A model generated the notes under the pieces. The model searched no databases and was not told where the DNA came from. It saw nothing but the letters and a program-made list of their open reading frames with translations. A program made the translations under genes and the position numbers. A stretch of DNA of 64,000 bases from positions 65,718,501 to 65,782,500 of the forward strand of contig OY720349.1 in the NCBI GenBank assembly GCA_963082975.1, written 5' to 3'. Below are positions 24,938-37,700 of this stretch, one piece after another. Source of the DNA: Labia minor (taxonomy: Eukaryota; Arthropoda; Insecta; Dermaptera; Spongiphoridae). Each line of letters opens with the position of its first letter. The stretch's first letter is position 1.

Positions 24938-25402
24938 CAGAGGTTCTTAAACTGTGGTCCGCGGACCCCTGGGGGTCCGCGAAGCCTTTACTGGGGGTCC
25001 GCAAAGCCATCGTACAGGTGCACGAGAAAATGATGAGTCGGTTAAAACTTTATTTAATATAAAAGAAGCGATGGCATGGCTTTGTGAGGAAACAGAGATC
25101 AAATACCCAAATTCATCGAAATGTGCAAGAAAACTATTGCTACCGTTTCCATCTTCATATTTAGCAGAATTTTCTTTCTTCAATATTATAATTTCTAATA
25201 AAATGTGTTCTACAATATGCAAAACAATCGTTATTCACCAATCACTGTTAGAAATAATCATCATATATTCTTGTTCTTATGAGATCGTAAGCCAGAAATT
25301 AACTAATAAAATGACGTAAAGTACCTAAAGTTGGAATGGGGTCCGTCAAAAAAAATTTTTTCAAGTGGGGGTCCGCAGAGTACATAAGATTAAGAACCTC
25401 TG
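24938..25402 (+). mobile_element. hAT MITE, 465 bp
   Basis: The TIR CAGAGGTTCTTAA at both ends is flanked by a perfect 8-bp duplication GAATAAAT (24930-24937 and 25403-25410). The subterminal palindrome GGTCCGCGGACC and repeated GGGGGTCCGC are hAT-like. A plus-strand remnant reads KYPNSSKCARKLLLPFPSSY, the start of the hAT C-terminal dimerisation domain. This is therefore an internal-deletion derivative of a hAT element. Confidence 0.9.
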
Positions 25403-25544
25403 GAATAAATCATTTTAAAAAAATGGTTATAATTTTATTTTCCAATTTTAAATTCCTTAAAAACGTAAAGGTAAACAAATACATAATCTTACCATATATT
25501 TAACATATCATATCTTTACTAATTAAACTTATGAAATACCATTA

Positions 25545-26590
25545 TTATTTTTTCTATTATTTGAACATCGAGGCACATCAGCAACAAAGACCATTTGTGC
25601 CTTAAAGCAGTGGTGCGCAACCCGTGGGTCGCGACCACTCTGGGGGCGAGAAAAATTTTCAGAGTCGCCAAATTTAAAGAACTTTATAAAACAATAAAAA
25701 AAACCTCTAATAAAAGGAAATTTCAGAAATAGTTTCATTTTAACTACATTGGCGATTAAAAAAAACCTCTATTATCTACTTTGGGGTCGCGACAAATTTT
25801 TTCAAAAAAATGGGTTGAGCACCACTGCCTTAAAGAATTCATCCATCGGACAAGATAAATTTCATCTATCGCCAAGCAATCCCTACAAGGAGAATATCAT
25901 CTTCTTCACCAGGGCCCAGCCAGGCAAACATTAAACATTACTGAATCCTGACCGATTCCATTGTGTCAGACCCAAGGCTTAAGAATGAATTTTGCTTTTA
26001 GACCAAAAACAATCTATTCAATAAATAGAATATACAATAAATAAATAAATAAATAAATAGTTGAATAAATAATAAAAAAATATCACCGCTCAAAAAGGGA
26101 TTGTAAAGAGGTCCTCATTGAACAAGAGTAGAATATAATAATAAAAAAATAACAACAATAACCTACAATACTATCAAAAACAACAATTTATATTTACAAA
26201 TAAATAATAAATAAATAGTAATAAATAAATAAATACTATATTTTGTATAACAATCCAATCCCCTATGCAGAAACCTAAACAAATTCTCAAAATTTTCATC
26301 CTTTCCCAAAAGATCTCTGATATTCAAATTTTCAATTTTACATGACCTTCTGGCCGATGCGTACGATGGACATTCGACAAGGACATGATCCACAGAGACT
26401 CTCATATCGCATGGGGGATTTTCTTTCAGAATCAGATGTCCATGGTAAATAAGCGGGAGTGTCCTCCCCTAGACTTTCCCGCATATAAATAGGTAGAAAG
26501 AGTTGTGAATGAATATTTAGAATGTGTAAACTTGGTATTGATAAAGAGCCAGTTCGTATTAGTTTATTGGTGTCAAATTTGATATTTGGT
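25545..26590 (-). pseudogene. Jockey/R1-like LINE, C-terminus and 3' UTR
   Basis: On the minus strand, 26420-26240 reads NPPCDMRVSVDHVLVECPSY, SARRSCKIENLNIRDLLGKD and LFRFLHRGL, the Cys/His-containing tail after RNase H in jockey/R1-type LINEs. Then follow AT-rich tetranucleotide runs and a long 3' UTR-like region to about 25545. A hAT MITE (25608-25827) sits in that UTR, and the upstream RNase H part lies at 27690-28105 beyond an inserted repeat block. Stops and frameshifts make it dead. Confidence 0.75.
25608..25827. mobile_element. hAT MITE, 220 bp
   Basis: The ends CAGTGGTGCGCAACCCGTGG and (inverse) CAGTGGTGCTCAACCCATTT are flanked by a perfect 8-bp duplication CCTTAAAG (25600-25607 and 25828-25835). 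GTCGCGAC palindromic words lie just inside both ends. There is no coding capacity. Confidence 0.92.
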
Positions 26591-26593
26591 AAC

Positions 26594-26632
<39 letters not shown>

Positions 26633-27186
26633 AAAGTGCTACTTCCGGTTAACTGATATTTTAAATGTAAAAAAAAACAGATATGGATATAATATAAATA
26701 TTTTTAATTTTATTTTATTTATAATATATAAGGGCTGGCTGTGACGTCATGAAGTGCTGGGTGACGTCATATAATTTTAAATTAAGAAAAAACTAACTAA
26801 TTCTCGAGGATAAAACCAATACAAAGTGCATAACACGTGGAGATATGTCCTCACGTGAAATTTGATATGAAAATAACACTTCACTTCCTCTCTTCGATCG
26901 GCAATACTAGCACTTCCGGTTTCCGGATTTGCACCAAAAGTTGATCAATTCATCCTACTGATGTATTAAGTAAATATACCAAATTTCATCAAAATCCGTT
27001 GAGCCGTTCAGGCTGTACACATCTATACGGACGGACAGACGGACGGACGGACGGACAGACATCATGCTAAAAATACATTTTTCTGTTAAGAAAATGCATG
27101 ATTCGTGGAGATATGTACCTAAAAATATCCATAGGTGAAATTTGGTGTGAAAACAATACCTCCCTTACTATCGTCGGTCGGTAAAA
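26591..27186. repeat. Twin-CRE repeat family, copy 1
   Basis: It opens with a TA microsatellite (26598-26628), then shows high identity to the copy at 53975-54645 from AACAGATATGGATA (about 26670) to the end CTATCGTCGGTCGG (27168-27181). It contains TGACGTCA at 26742-26749 and 26762-26769 and a GGAC/AGAC tetranucleotide tract (27018-27060). It interrupts the LINE together with the next repeat. Class unknown. Confidence 0.75.
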
Positions 27187-27482
27187 AAGAAACGCTACTT
27201 GTATAGGTAAAATGTCACTTCCGGTAGTCAGATCATGATGAAATTTGGTATCTCAATTTTTTTCATATTTTTAAATCTATGTACAAAATATGAAGCAAAT
27301 ATCTCGAAGCAAACTGGTACTTTACTTGAAAGGTAAACGCAACCAGTGTAGGTAAAGTACCACTTCCGGTTAACCAATTTTGACGAAATTTTGATAGAAA
27401 TCTACAAACTGTGAATAATATCGGTGTACCAAATTTCGAAGTCCTAGCTTGATTAGTTTTTGAGTAAATTTGCTTACAGACA

Positions 27483-27513
<31 letters not shown>

Positions 27514-27688
27514 CATACATACATACATACATACATACATACATACACACACACAGACATAATTCGAAAAATGGTATTTTCCGACTCAGGGAGGTCTAAA
27601 ACGTCAAGATCTATCGAAATCTCGAAGTCGAAATTTTTGACGATTCCAATACTTCCCTTATACGAAGTATGCGGGAAAGTAAAAAAGC
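27187..27688. repeat. Inverted copy of the 23.6 kb repeat with (TACA)n tract
   Basis: 27191-27458 is the inverse of 23611-23879. It is followed by about 60 bp of TACA tetranucleotides (27484-27546) and CA dinucleotides, and by an end with a small hairpin, ACTTCCCTTATAC...GTATGCGGGAAAGT (27651-27680). Frames reading MYVC repeats are microsatellite shadows. Confidence 0.8.
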
Positions 27689-27689
27689 A

Positions 27690-28105
27690 GTGACCTATTC
27701 TGAGACTGGACAGAATGGCCTGCTCTCTTCTCTATATTGAATGTTTTGAAAGTGGACAAATGATTTTGGATTGACTCTCTTAATGCGCTATTCCTCTCCC
27801 ATTCTTGAGTCCAAATATTTATATTTTACTTTTCATATATATTATTTAAGAGAGTCATTTAAATAAATTTTAAGGAAATCGAACTCTACTTTATTAGCTC
27901 CTATTTTAGGTAATTGGTCGGTAGTCTCATTCCCTTTCATGCCTCTATGCCCAGGGATCCATAAAAAATAGATCTGCGATTCTCTACCTGAACATTCATA
28001 ATAGAGTTCTTGTATTTTTTGTATCAGGGGATGTGCAGCGTTCTATTCTCTAATAGCAAGGAGGGCACTTTGAGAGTCACTTATTAAAATTATGTTTCTC
28101 AAACC
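27690..28105 (-). pseudogene. Jockey/R1-like LINE, RNase H region
   Basis: On the minus strand: SDSQSALLAIRE, HPLIQKIQELYYEC, YFLWIPGHRGMKGNETTDQL, then EQAILSSLRIGHC at 27730-27690, where the frame runs into the inserted repeats. SDSQ and the W-PGH-G-x-GNE motif are the RNase H hallmarks of this LINE group. It continues logically with 25545-26590. Confidence 0.85.
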
Positions 28106-29129
28106 TCTGATATATCATATTTTATATTTTGACATACATATATGTTCCTTTAGTTTTTTAATATTAAATAATTAATACACTCGAATATTGATAATAAAAG
28201 TATAAAGACGATATTGATAATTAAAACCAGAAGAAAAAACAAAAGGGTAAAAATTAGAATTATGTAAGCTTGGTGATGCTCTCCCATCAGTTGGTAGAAA
28301 TATCTCATTAACTATTATAAATTAACAGAATTCATTTTTTTATTTACTCAGATGGTGAAATGCGTCAACGTTGTACAATATAAATATTAAATAATAATAA
28401 ATCATTTGATAAGCGATCCATTGATTTAAATTGAGGATATTTAGTGTAAATTTTTAGTTGAAAAATGATAAATATATATTATTTCGTCATTGAATTAGAG
28501 AATAGTTCTCAAAATAAATATATAAACGAATGAACTATTTAACTAGTTTATATATATATATATTTATTTATAATAAGTATTTATTTTTTAATTTTAAAAA
28601 TAGCCAAATATAGAAACAAATAAAATCAAATTGATAAATACATATAATATTTCTAATCCTTCCACCCCTTTCTTGAGTATATTAAAAATTATTCGTTTGA
28701 TTTTTATTATATTATTAAATAGTTTGTAAATGTTTACAGAAATATAATAATATAAATAAAATATATTAAATTTAATGCACATTGGTTTAGATTTATTTTT
28801 TGAGATAAAAATTGATTTATATTTGTATGTAAATTCTATAATTCTCTTATTAAAAAATTATAAATAAAAAAAAAATGGAAAAATAAACGGATATAATATA
28901 CGGAAAGATCAATCACTAAGAGTAACTAGGGTAATGTTTTATTTAGCATATTCGTTGTATCAATCAATCTAGATCATTAGATTTTAGTCCACATTAGCCA
29001 TGCCACATGCCACATTGGATGAGAGTTAGAATAGTTCATTCGTTTTCTAAGATAGAAACCTACAAATAGAAATAAATCAAGAGAAAAGCGTGTTGATTCA
29101 ATGTCTGGAAAGGTGAGGACTTGGTCCCG
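28106..29129. other. AT-rich upstream flank of the membrane-protein gene
   Basis: Mostly AT-rich with TA tracts (28550-28565). Base composition rises after about 28970, approaching the promoter of the plus-strand gene. No exon is supported. Confidence 0.45.
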
Positions 29130-29366
29130 AACGTTCACGTTCATCCTCGTATAATTTGACGAGTGAAAGGGGCCTCGCCCCTTCCTCCCTGATGGGAAAA
29201 GAGGTAAAAGGTGGGTAAAGAGTGGGAGGCAATCGGCGGGGTCGACATTTACTTGAATCCAAAGAACACAGCGTACGTGCAGAGTGTGTCGAGGAGTCAA
29301 GCAGTGAACAGTCAAGAAAGCGAGCAGAACAGGAATAGAAAGGAGCAAGTAAGGTTGTGGGACACG
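29130..29366 (+). promoter_or_regulatory. GC-rich promoter / 5' UTR region
   Basis: This interval is markedly richer in G+C and CpG than the rest of the window and leads directly into the ATG at 29367. No TATA box was found at a fixed spacing, so a CpG-type or initiator promoter is likely. The ATG-containing frame is open back to 29211, so an N-terminal extension cannot be excluded. Confidence 0.5.
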
Positions 29367-29483
29367 ATGGAGGGTACGAAGCAACACGAGGCCGGAGTGG
29401 TCCTCTCCGCAGACTCCCTCTCGACAGTGACGGTCGCCAAAGATTATCCATCCAGCGAGTCTGTCTATTCGGAGCCACCACCT
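29367..29483 (+). CDS. Exon 1, single-pass membrane protein with PPAY motif
   Basis: ATG in good context (A at -3, G at +4) opens 39 codons ending SVYSEPPP at donor CCT|GTACGT, phase 0. Joined to 49958 it reads YSEPPPAYQKPRSNAVQI, creating a PPxY (PPAY) motif, the ligand of WW-domain proteins such as Nedd4-type ubiquitin ligases (family knowledge). The exon is Ser/Glu-rich and predicted cytosolic. A second GTACGT donor 18 bp downstream (29502) is also phase 0 and would insert six residues (VRTYHH) before AYQKPR. The first is preferred because it makes the PPxY, but this is not proven. The gene is not recognised by name. Confidence 0.65.
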
Positions 29484-32400
29484 GTACGTACCTACCACCA
29501 TGTACGTACCCTGCACTGCACTCGCTAAATGCACTTTCATCCCCCCTCCCCCTCCAAAACACCCAATTAAATCGATGCATGAGTTAAGAGCTTGCCACTT
29601 GCCCTCGAGTGGATGGTAGTAAAAGTTTGTCGTTACAAAAACAAAAACAAAAATAATAAAAAAAAAAACAAAATCCACAGCCTAGCCTTGAACTAATTCA
29701 GAGCTTTCGGCATTGAGGTCTCCTATTTCCTGATCACAGAACAGAAAGCAGCTCTATTTAAATTGAAAAATAAATAAATTAAAAAAATAAAAAAACATCA
29801 AACCTTTCACTTATTTTCTCATTATAATTTAAATGAAATATTTATTTATACACTTTCTTAAATCATAAAATTAATTTAATTTATAAAAAGACACACAATT
29901 ATATTTTTAGAGAAATTAAAATTATAAAATATTTTTTTTCGTTAAAATTTAAAGAGGAAAAAATAATTTAAATTTAATTTAATTTAGAATATAAAGTATT
30001 ATATTCTAGACACAATAATTGATTACAATGTTCAATGTAAGATAGAAATTGACTTTTGATTTCAGATTTTTGAATCAATCAATATTTAAATGTAATTGTT
30101 CATGAATATCTTTTAAATATTAAATGAATAAATACAAATTTTTTTTAATTCCATCTCTCGTGCATTTACTTAATTACCGTAATTTTTTCTTTTTTTTTCT
30201 TTTGTTACTGTATTAGTAATAATTTCTAAATATTTTTATTCTAATTAAAAGTAAAGCCATTTACCGGTATCAATAACTCACATCAATTTCTTTTATCGTA
30301 AATTTTTGATATTAATTTGATAAGATGAAGCCTGATAATAATGTTTTTAGGTTTCATTTTTTAAAAATAATTATAAAATAAATTTTCCTAAACTTATAAA
30401 TTTCAGTATTTTATATAGTCTTGATTGGCTTTGAATCACACAATAATATTGTTTTAAAGACCTCAAAAGTTAATATACAAGAGTTACGGTAATTAACAAA
30501 ATAAAACAAAATATTTAGTCATTATATATATATATATATATATATATAGTTTATTTATTAAAAGAGTTATCTTAAATAGAATAAATACTTCAATTTCTAT
30601 GTGTAAAAAGTATGTTTAAATAAAATATAAAAAATGTTATCAATTTAATGTGAATACATTTTATATTTCTCTCTTTGATTTAAAGAATTTTTTCTTTATT
30701 TCCCTCATTCATTATTTACTTATCTGTCATTTCTCAGTGCACGTAATTGACAAAGAATTTCCTTGACAAACTTTTGAATGATTATTCTTCCATTGTGTAT
30801 TTCTTGTACTGATAATATTAGAAAGATAACGTAAAAATTGTAATGATTATTTAATAATGAAAAATTTATTTTAAAACAACTATTTATAAACCTCTAGAAA
30901 AGTTATACAATTATACAGACATGTTTTTTTAATAACATAATAGATAATTAATTAATCAACAGGAACATTAACTTTGCTACTACGATTCTAGAAAGAATTA
31001 AAGATTGCTCAATTATAAATCCGAAAGGTTGCCTGAATTAGTCAAATAGTTTTAGATTACGATGATCAATAATTAAAAGATATGTAATACTATAGTATTT
31101 ATTTTTACTTTTAATTATGTAATAATTATTATTACATTTTGCATTAAAAATTAAAACTAAAGTTGATGTATGAATTTAATAAATTATTCATACGATAGTA
31201 GAAATGTAATGTATTATCTATTTTTTCAGATATTTTACTAAAACTATATGAATAGAATTTTTTCACATTTCAGATTTGTTCCAATAAAAATTAATAATAT
31301 TAATATTTCAATATATTTAGATTGAAAATACATTTAATATTAGGATTATTTAATGATTATTATTAAAATCGAATAATTATAAATAAATTCTAATAAGAAT
31401 ATAAAATAATAATAGGTGAAATATCAGTTTCCTTATAAATCTATTAAATACAAAATTATAATCATATAATACAAAATTGGTAAATAAATAAATAAAATAA
31501 TAAAAACAATTGTTGTGTTAATTTATTGACTTTCTCACTAGGAACTTATATAGAAATAAATATAAATTATTATTACTTATATTATTATATTAAACACTTT
31601 CCACAAATAGACAGCAAGGTAAACGATAATTTCCAGTACAATATATATATATATATATATATATTACAATTTTATATATACATTTTAATATTATATGATC
31701 TATCATAATCAAGAGAAAATTTTAATAATAAGTGTTTTATGGTAGGAAAACGGGGGCTGTGTGCACCCCACCTTAATAATTGTGTTGTTGAATTCGAAAG
31801 TTCAAAATAAGTACATATTTCATGGGATAGGTGTGTCGGGAAAGTTTAATTCTACTTTTACCTTATTTATAGAAATAAATACATAATAAATACATAATAT
31901 ATATATACATATTTATTTATCAATAAAAATTGTTTATGTGAATAATTATACGTTGGGAAAAAATATCAGTTGTTTATATAGGTAAATAGAGAAAAGTATT
32001 TTTTTTATAATCTCATCATTGTAATCTTTATAGAAAATATAAATATTTAAAACATGATTACTTATTTATAATTAAGCATTTACAAAGCATTTATGATATT
32101 TTATAATGTTATTTTTAAATCTAATTTTGAACAAACAAAAAATTACTTAAATTTTAAATAATTTAAATTTTGTTATAATCAAAATTTCCAATTTCACATT
32201 AAAAATGGTAGACACAATTTTATAAATGAATATACAATTGAATATGAATATAACGTAGGAAAGGGTAATAATGTTGACAATGAGAACAGCACAATCTAGT
32301 TTTTTATTCATTATGAAAGGCCTCAATGTAGTTATGCAGAAACAATTTCAAATTTAAATAAATATTAACTGTTTTCAAAGTACATATAAGAAAAATTAAA

Positions 32401-34386
32401 AATGAATGAGAAAATGAAAAATAATTATTTCATGATTTTAATAATAAAAATTTGAAAGAGATGTATCATAATATAAAGACTTAAATAAAATATTTATATA
32501 TAATATATATAATATATATAAATTTATAACAATAAAAAATAAAAATTGATTAATTACATAATAACGAGAGTATTTAAAATATCGATATTCAGTGAAAAAT
32601 ACTGAATTCATAATAATAATGATAATAATAATTTGTAAATTAATATTCCATTTTTGGTTTTATTTTAATTTGCATTTATTAAAAATATCTATTTAAATTT
32701 AATTAGGATTTATAGACAAAAATCCTTAATCCATATACATATATCGATATTAATAAAAGAATAGCATTAATAATTCATTTTTATTATTTATATTACTTAT
32801 AAAATAGTATTTTTCATTAAGCAAAATTTACTTAGTTCAGTTTAATTCAACTATTAAATAATCTTTTAATTTCTTAAGGCGGAGGTTAATCCACGTATAC
32901 ACTCTCATACACATATGTACTGCATTTCAATCAATTTTGTTGTTTTCATTAAATAAAACTAATCTGTTTTAAACACTATAATCTCCTTTACACTTCAAAT
33001 GTTTTTATGAATTTCGATTTATAAATTATCTATATTTATGATATAAACGTGGCTTGTATTAAAAACAATAAATTTAAATCTTATTTATAGATACATAAGA
33101 AAAAAGTAAACAAAAAAAAAGAAAGTTTTGTAACAAATGAACAAATGACAATCAAATTGAAGAAATAAATAAAGAAATTTCCAATAGAACAAGAAGGAGA
33201 GATATTCCCATCATTTATTTACAATTTATTATTATTATTCATAAATTAAATCTTTTTATTTTATAATATTTATTTATTTTTTATTACTTACATGAGGAAA
33301 TTTTATTTCTATTTAAAAAAATAAAAGTAGAGTAAAAATATTATGAACCTTCATGCAATTTTTTAAATGATTTATATTTTTAAAATTCGTAATTATATTT
33401 AAAAATGATGAATAAAATGAAGTTTATTTGGAAATTAATTTACTCGAATGTCTCATTATTCAATATTTCATGGCATTTCACGGCGTTATATTCTTTTCTA
33501 AACTCAATTCAATTGAATAAAAGATCATAATAAAAATAATAAAATAAAGTTTAAATTGAATCATTATAAAAATCAAATCTCTATAAATAATCTAATTTAA
33601 ATTTCTATTGATAAATCTAAATTTCTAATTATTCTCCTCTCTCTTCAACGAGAAACCATTTATTTTAATCTTTCTTTTTTGTATTCGGATCGAGAACATC
33701 ACTGCTTAGATAAATAGATAGATAGAATATATTAATAAAATGTTGGTTGGTGAATTCATTGAATATAAATATCATTTGAATACATTTATTCATCTTTTCT
33801 TATAAATAAAAATATTATAAAAAGACTAGTTATTGTATACTTGGCAAAACTTTATGTATGAAAAAAATTGTGTTATATAATTATACTATATAGTTATTGA
33901 GCATCTTCTCTCTAAAGTGTAATATATAATACAAATATAAATATATAAGTTAAACAATTTATTATTAAAAATACATAATTTAATGAAGATTCAAACTTTT
34001 TCTACGAATAAACGTGATTATCAAAATTTGTTATAAACAAATTTCTCTATGTAATGTAATGAGGATAGGGGAATATCATATTTTCCTCCAAATTGTCGGG
34101 CCCTTCTACACCAGTCGTACCTCGCTAATAATTTTTTGACAATATATAATTTAAATTTTAACTAACTATAAATTAAGATTTTCTTCAAGATATATAGTAT
34201 TTGTATTGAGTTTACCTTAAAATCTAATTGCTACTTTCATGAGAAATAAAATATACATCTATTTTTCTAGTTTTTTTTAGTATAGTTAGCTCAATGATCT
34301 TGGATTATGTCGGGAATCTATGAAGGATTACCGTAATTAAATTAATTGAATCTTAGGATGAATTAATTAATGATAAAGAATGTTAA
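29484..34386. other. Intron 1 of the membrane-protein gene, first part
   Basis: AT-rich sequence with TA tracts (30520-30548, 31640-31664). A small GC-richer patch at 31745-31780 contains GGGGGCTGTGTGCACCCC. No exon or transposon with recognisable ends was found. Confidence 0.5.
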
Positions 34387-34387
34387 C

Positions 34388-34736
34388 TAAGTTGGTAGGA
34401 GGTTTTTCGTCACATTTGTAGTGTGTGGTTGTGCGTTGTCGTGAAGAAAAACAATTTCATCTGTTCTTACATCTCAAGTCTTTCCTTGGCGGTCAACACT
34501 TCAACGATGACGACGAGCTGAAAAAAACTGTTTCCAACTGGTTAAACTGATTTCTGTGAAGAAGGTATTCAAAAACTTGTGCCACGCTATGACACATGCC
34601 TGCAAAATTTCGGCAGTTTAGTGGAAAGTAGTTTGAGAGTTGTAGAATTTTGTGCAATAAATAACTTTTCTGTATCTGTACACAATTTAATTAAATTACC
34701 AAACGGAACTTACTTTCTGGACGTACATACCTCGTA
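34388..34736 (+). pseudogene. Mariner transposase 3' relic
   Basis: Broken plus-strand frames read HFNDDDELKKTVSNWLN and EEGIQKLVPRYDTCLQNFGS, the C-terminal end of a mariner transposase. The copy finishes at CTCG followed by TA (34731-34736), the expected right TIR boundary. The left TIR and most of the coding region are missing. It is a different mariner lineage from the 19 and 45.9 kb copies, judged by its end sequence. Confidence 0.75.
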
Positions 34737-37700
34737 TATTTCAACATTTTGAGTAATATTCCTTTATTAATAGAAAATTTGCTAATTTTGCAATTTTTTT
34801 ATCCAATATTAATTTAAATATAGGTTTTAATCAATCGATTGTTGTTTTTTTTAAAAAAATTAGGTAATATAAATATAATTTCAATATAAATAATATTTAG
34901 TATAAATAGGCATAGGCATAGGCATTTTATGTATATATATATATATTTTATATGCATTCATCAGTATATTTGCGTTTATGTTTGCAGAATATGCATATAG
35001 ATATGACCTTGAATCAAAATTAATATTTAAATAGTTTAAATTGGTGTTAAGTATAATATTACAAGCATATTGATAATGAATCCTAAACAGATTTTATATT
35101 TAGTTAGTATGATACTATAGAATGTAGTAAATTATATTTATTATTTCAGATAGAAAATATTTGAAATTTTTATCTGACAATAAACATTAAATCATTAATT
35201 ATGCAAAAAATAATGAGATATTTTATAAATTATTATATTAATTTCGGTAATTCATATGACTCCATTATTGACTGTTATAATAATAAAGCAAATCTCATTA
35301 ATAAATAATCAATCAATTATTTGTTTATAATTAATTAAATTAATATTTTTTAATTATTAAAACTTTTTGATTAGCATAGTAAATAAATTCTCATATATGA
35401 TTTTAAAAATGTTTTATTTATGTTTAAGTCAAGTCTTAAGAATTAATATTTTAAATTTTGTTATATTATATACATAAATTCAATCAATATAATATTTATT
35501 GTTTAAACAAAAGAACAATTTAGCAATCTTTGAATCCATCATCATCAGTCATTAAAATAAACTTTCCATAAGAATTGTTACAAAAAATACATAATTATTT
35601 ACAAATTCATCTGTTACTCTTTATAAACTCTATTTTAAATAAATATTTTTTATTTTCTGTGTATGGAATTTACTTTTATCAGGACTGTTCTTGAAATTAT
35701 CTAAGTTGGAATTAAAATAAGTACGTATTTTCAAAAGTAGTAAATGAATTTTTATGAAATGACAAAAAAAAAAAAAAAAAACAAATGAAATTGTTACTTT
35801 ATATTTGTATTTATACTTTAAATTTAAGCAGGAAATTTTAATTGTATTTACATCATATATAAAGTTATGATTATAATTGTGAATAGAGTTGTTTTAAAGA
35901 TACAATTTAGAATAGTTTTTGTTTGTAATCTCCTTTTTTTTATAATGATCATCATGCATCTAATTGAAACTTAATTTTATGTTTGCATTATAATCTCAAA
36001 TTGTTTACGATAGAATAATATTTCAAATAGAATTAGAGAGGAAAAGAAAATGTTGAGTGTAGTGTCAAGTGAGATGTAATTAAATCAAGGCTCGCCTGCA
36101 AGGTTCGATGCGTTTCCAGGCCGTCAACAAACAGCTGGTTAGGTGTTGTTGGTTGTTAGAGCCTACTTCTCAGTAGATTACATCAACAGTGCAATAGCCT
36201 GCTCTTCTATATATTATATATGCTATTGATTGTTGTATTGGATTCGACAATACTTGAATTTCATTACAAAACCACAATTGTTGATATCAAATGAACAAAA
36301 TATCAAAATAAGTAAACAATTACAAAATTGGTTTTCACCAATTTTTTTTTTTTTTTTTTTTTGTGATAGAAAGTTCTCAATGAATGGTTGTTTCTTGCAT
36401 ATCGTGTGTAATGAATCATTAAACTTAGAAAATATATGCAGGTAGTTAATCATAAAAGAAATAAATAGAATTTGAAATGCTAATTATTATTATTATTATT
36501 ATTATTATTATGATTATTAAATATTATTATTTTTATAAGTTTAATGAAACGTAAAATTAGAATAATTTACCCATAATAATAATATTAATAATACTAATAT
36601 ATGATTTACTTGTAAATTTAAGCTACAAATCCTTTACTTTAAGTACAATAAAAATTCTTAAAAATGTAAAGTAATTTTTATTAACATTTAAAACCCACAA
36701 AATTTTAATTAGTTATCGGTGTGGTTTCGTTGATTTATTTGTTACATTTTTTAATTTAATGAATAATGCAGGAATTTTACTAAATAAAACTAAAAAACTA
36801 TAAATTTTAAACAATTTTCTAAAGTTTTCATTAATGAAGAATTTTAAGATTATTATATTTTTTTAGAAAAGCTAATAAAAAAACCATGTTAAATACATTT
36901 TTGTCAAAATTTAAAAAAAAAATTAATTTTGATATTTATTAATATTATAATTTTTAATTATAAAATTTCTTTATTTTACCTATTTTACCTTTTTAAATGA
37001 AACATTTTTTTTTTTTAATTTAGTGAAGTCAACTCCCACCTCTTTTTCAAGTTACTTGTTAATTTTCTCATTATAATAAATTTTAAATATTATGAATTAT
37101 AAACATAAAATATTTTAAAACAATATCTATTCATATATTATTTTACATATATATTTGCATTAATATAAATTTTAACTTACTAATCATATTCGGTGTGCAA
37201 TTCTAAATGTATAGATAATAATAATTAATAATTAATTCTTTTGTTCAGAGAAATACTTCACTTTGTATACATTTACAAAAGAGTGACGCATTATTATTAC
37301 TTTATTGCATTTATTTTTCAATAATATATTATACATATTTCGATATGAAGAAGACAAATTAACACAATACGTGATTACTCTTTAAACAAACTGTCAAATT
37401 GTTTTGTTATTCAAATATGCTTTATAAACTTGGTGAGTGTCAAATGAAAAGAAGGCATTGATTAGAAAGATTCTTTCAAGGCAATTATGTATCTTTCAAA
37501 GATAAAACTAAATAAAATCCATTCCAAGCTTGATATGAAGATTGAGATTAGAAATCTCATACCAATGGAAATTAAAAATATTATTAAATTTATTATATAT
37601 TTTTTTATTCATTTTATTATTTAACTATTCAAAATATTGTTTGTTTTATATAACAACAAAAATAATAATAATTTGAACAATAGGATTTCTTTGAATATGA

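Noticed and set aside
27263-27552. Minus-strand frames starting with MCMYVCMYVC
   Set aside because: Translation of the TACA tetranucleotide tract and adjacent repeat; no gene.
29098-29678. Long minus-strand open frames opposite the 5' exon of the membrane protein
   Set aside because: GC-rich promoter/exon DNA tends to be open on both strands. The plus strand has the good ATG context, matching donor and a sensible spliced product.
36223-36453. Overlapping open frames on both strands around a poly-T run
   Set aside because: Both arise from AT-rich DNA around a homopolymer, and neither has a recognisable domain or splice context.
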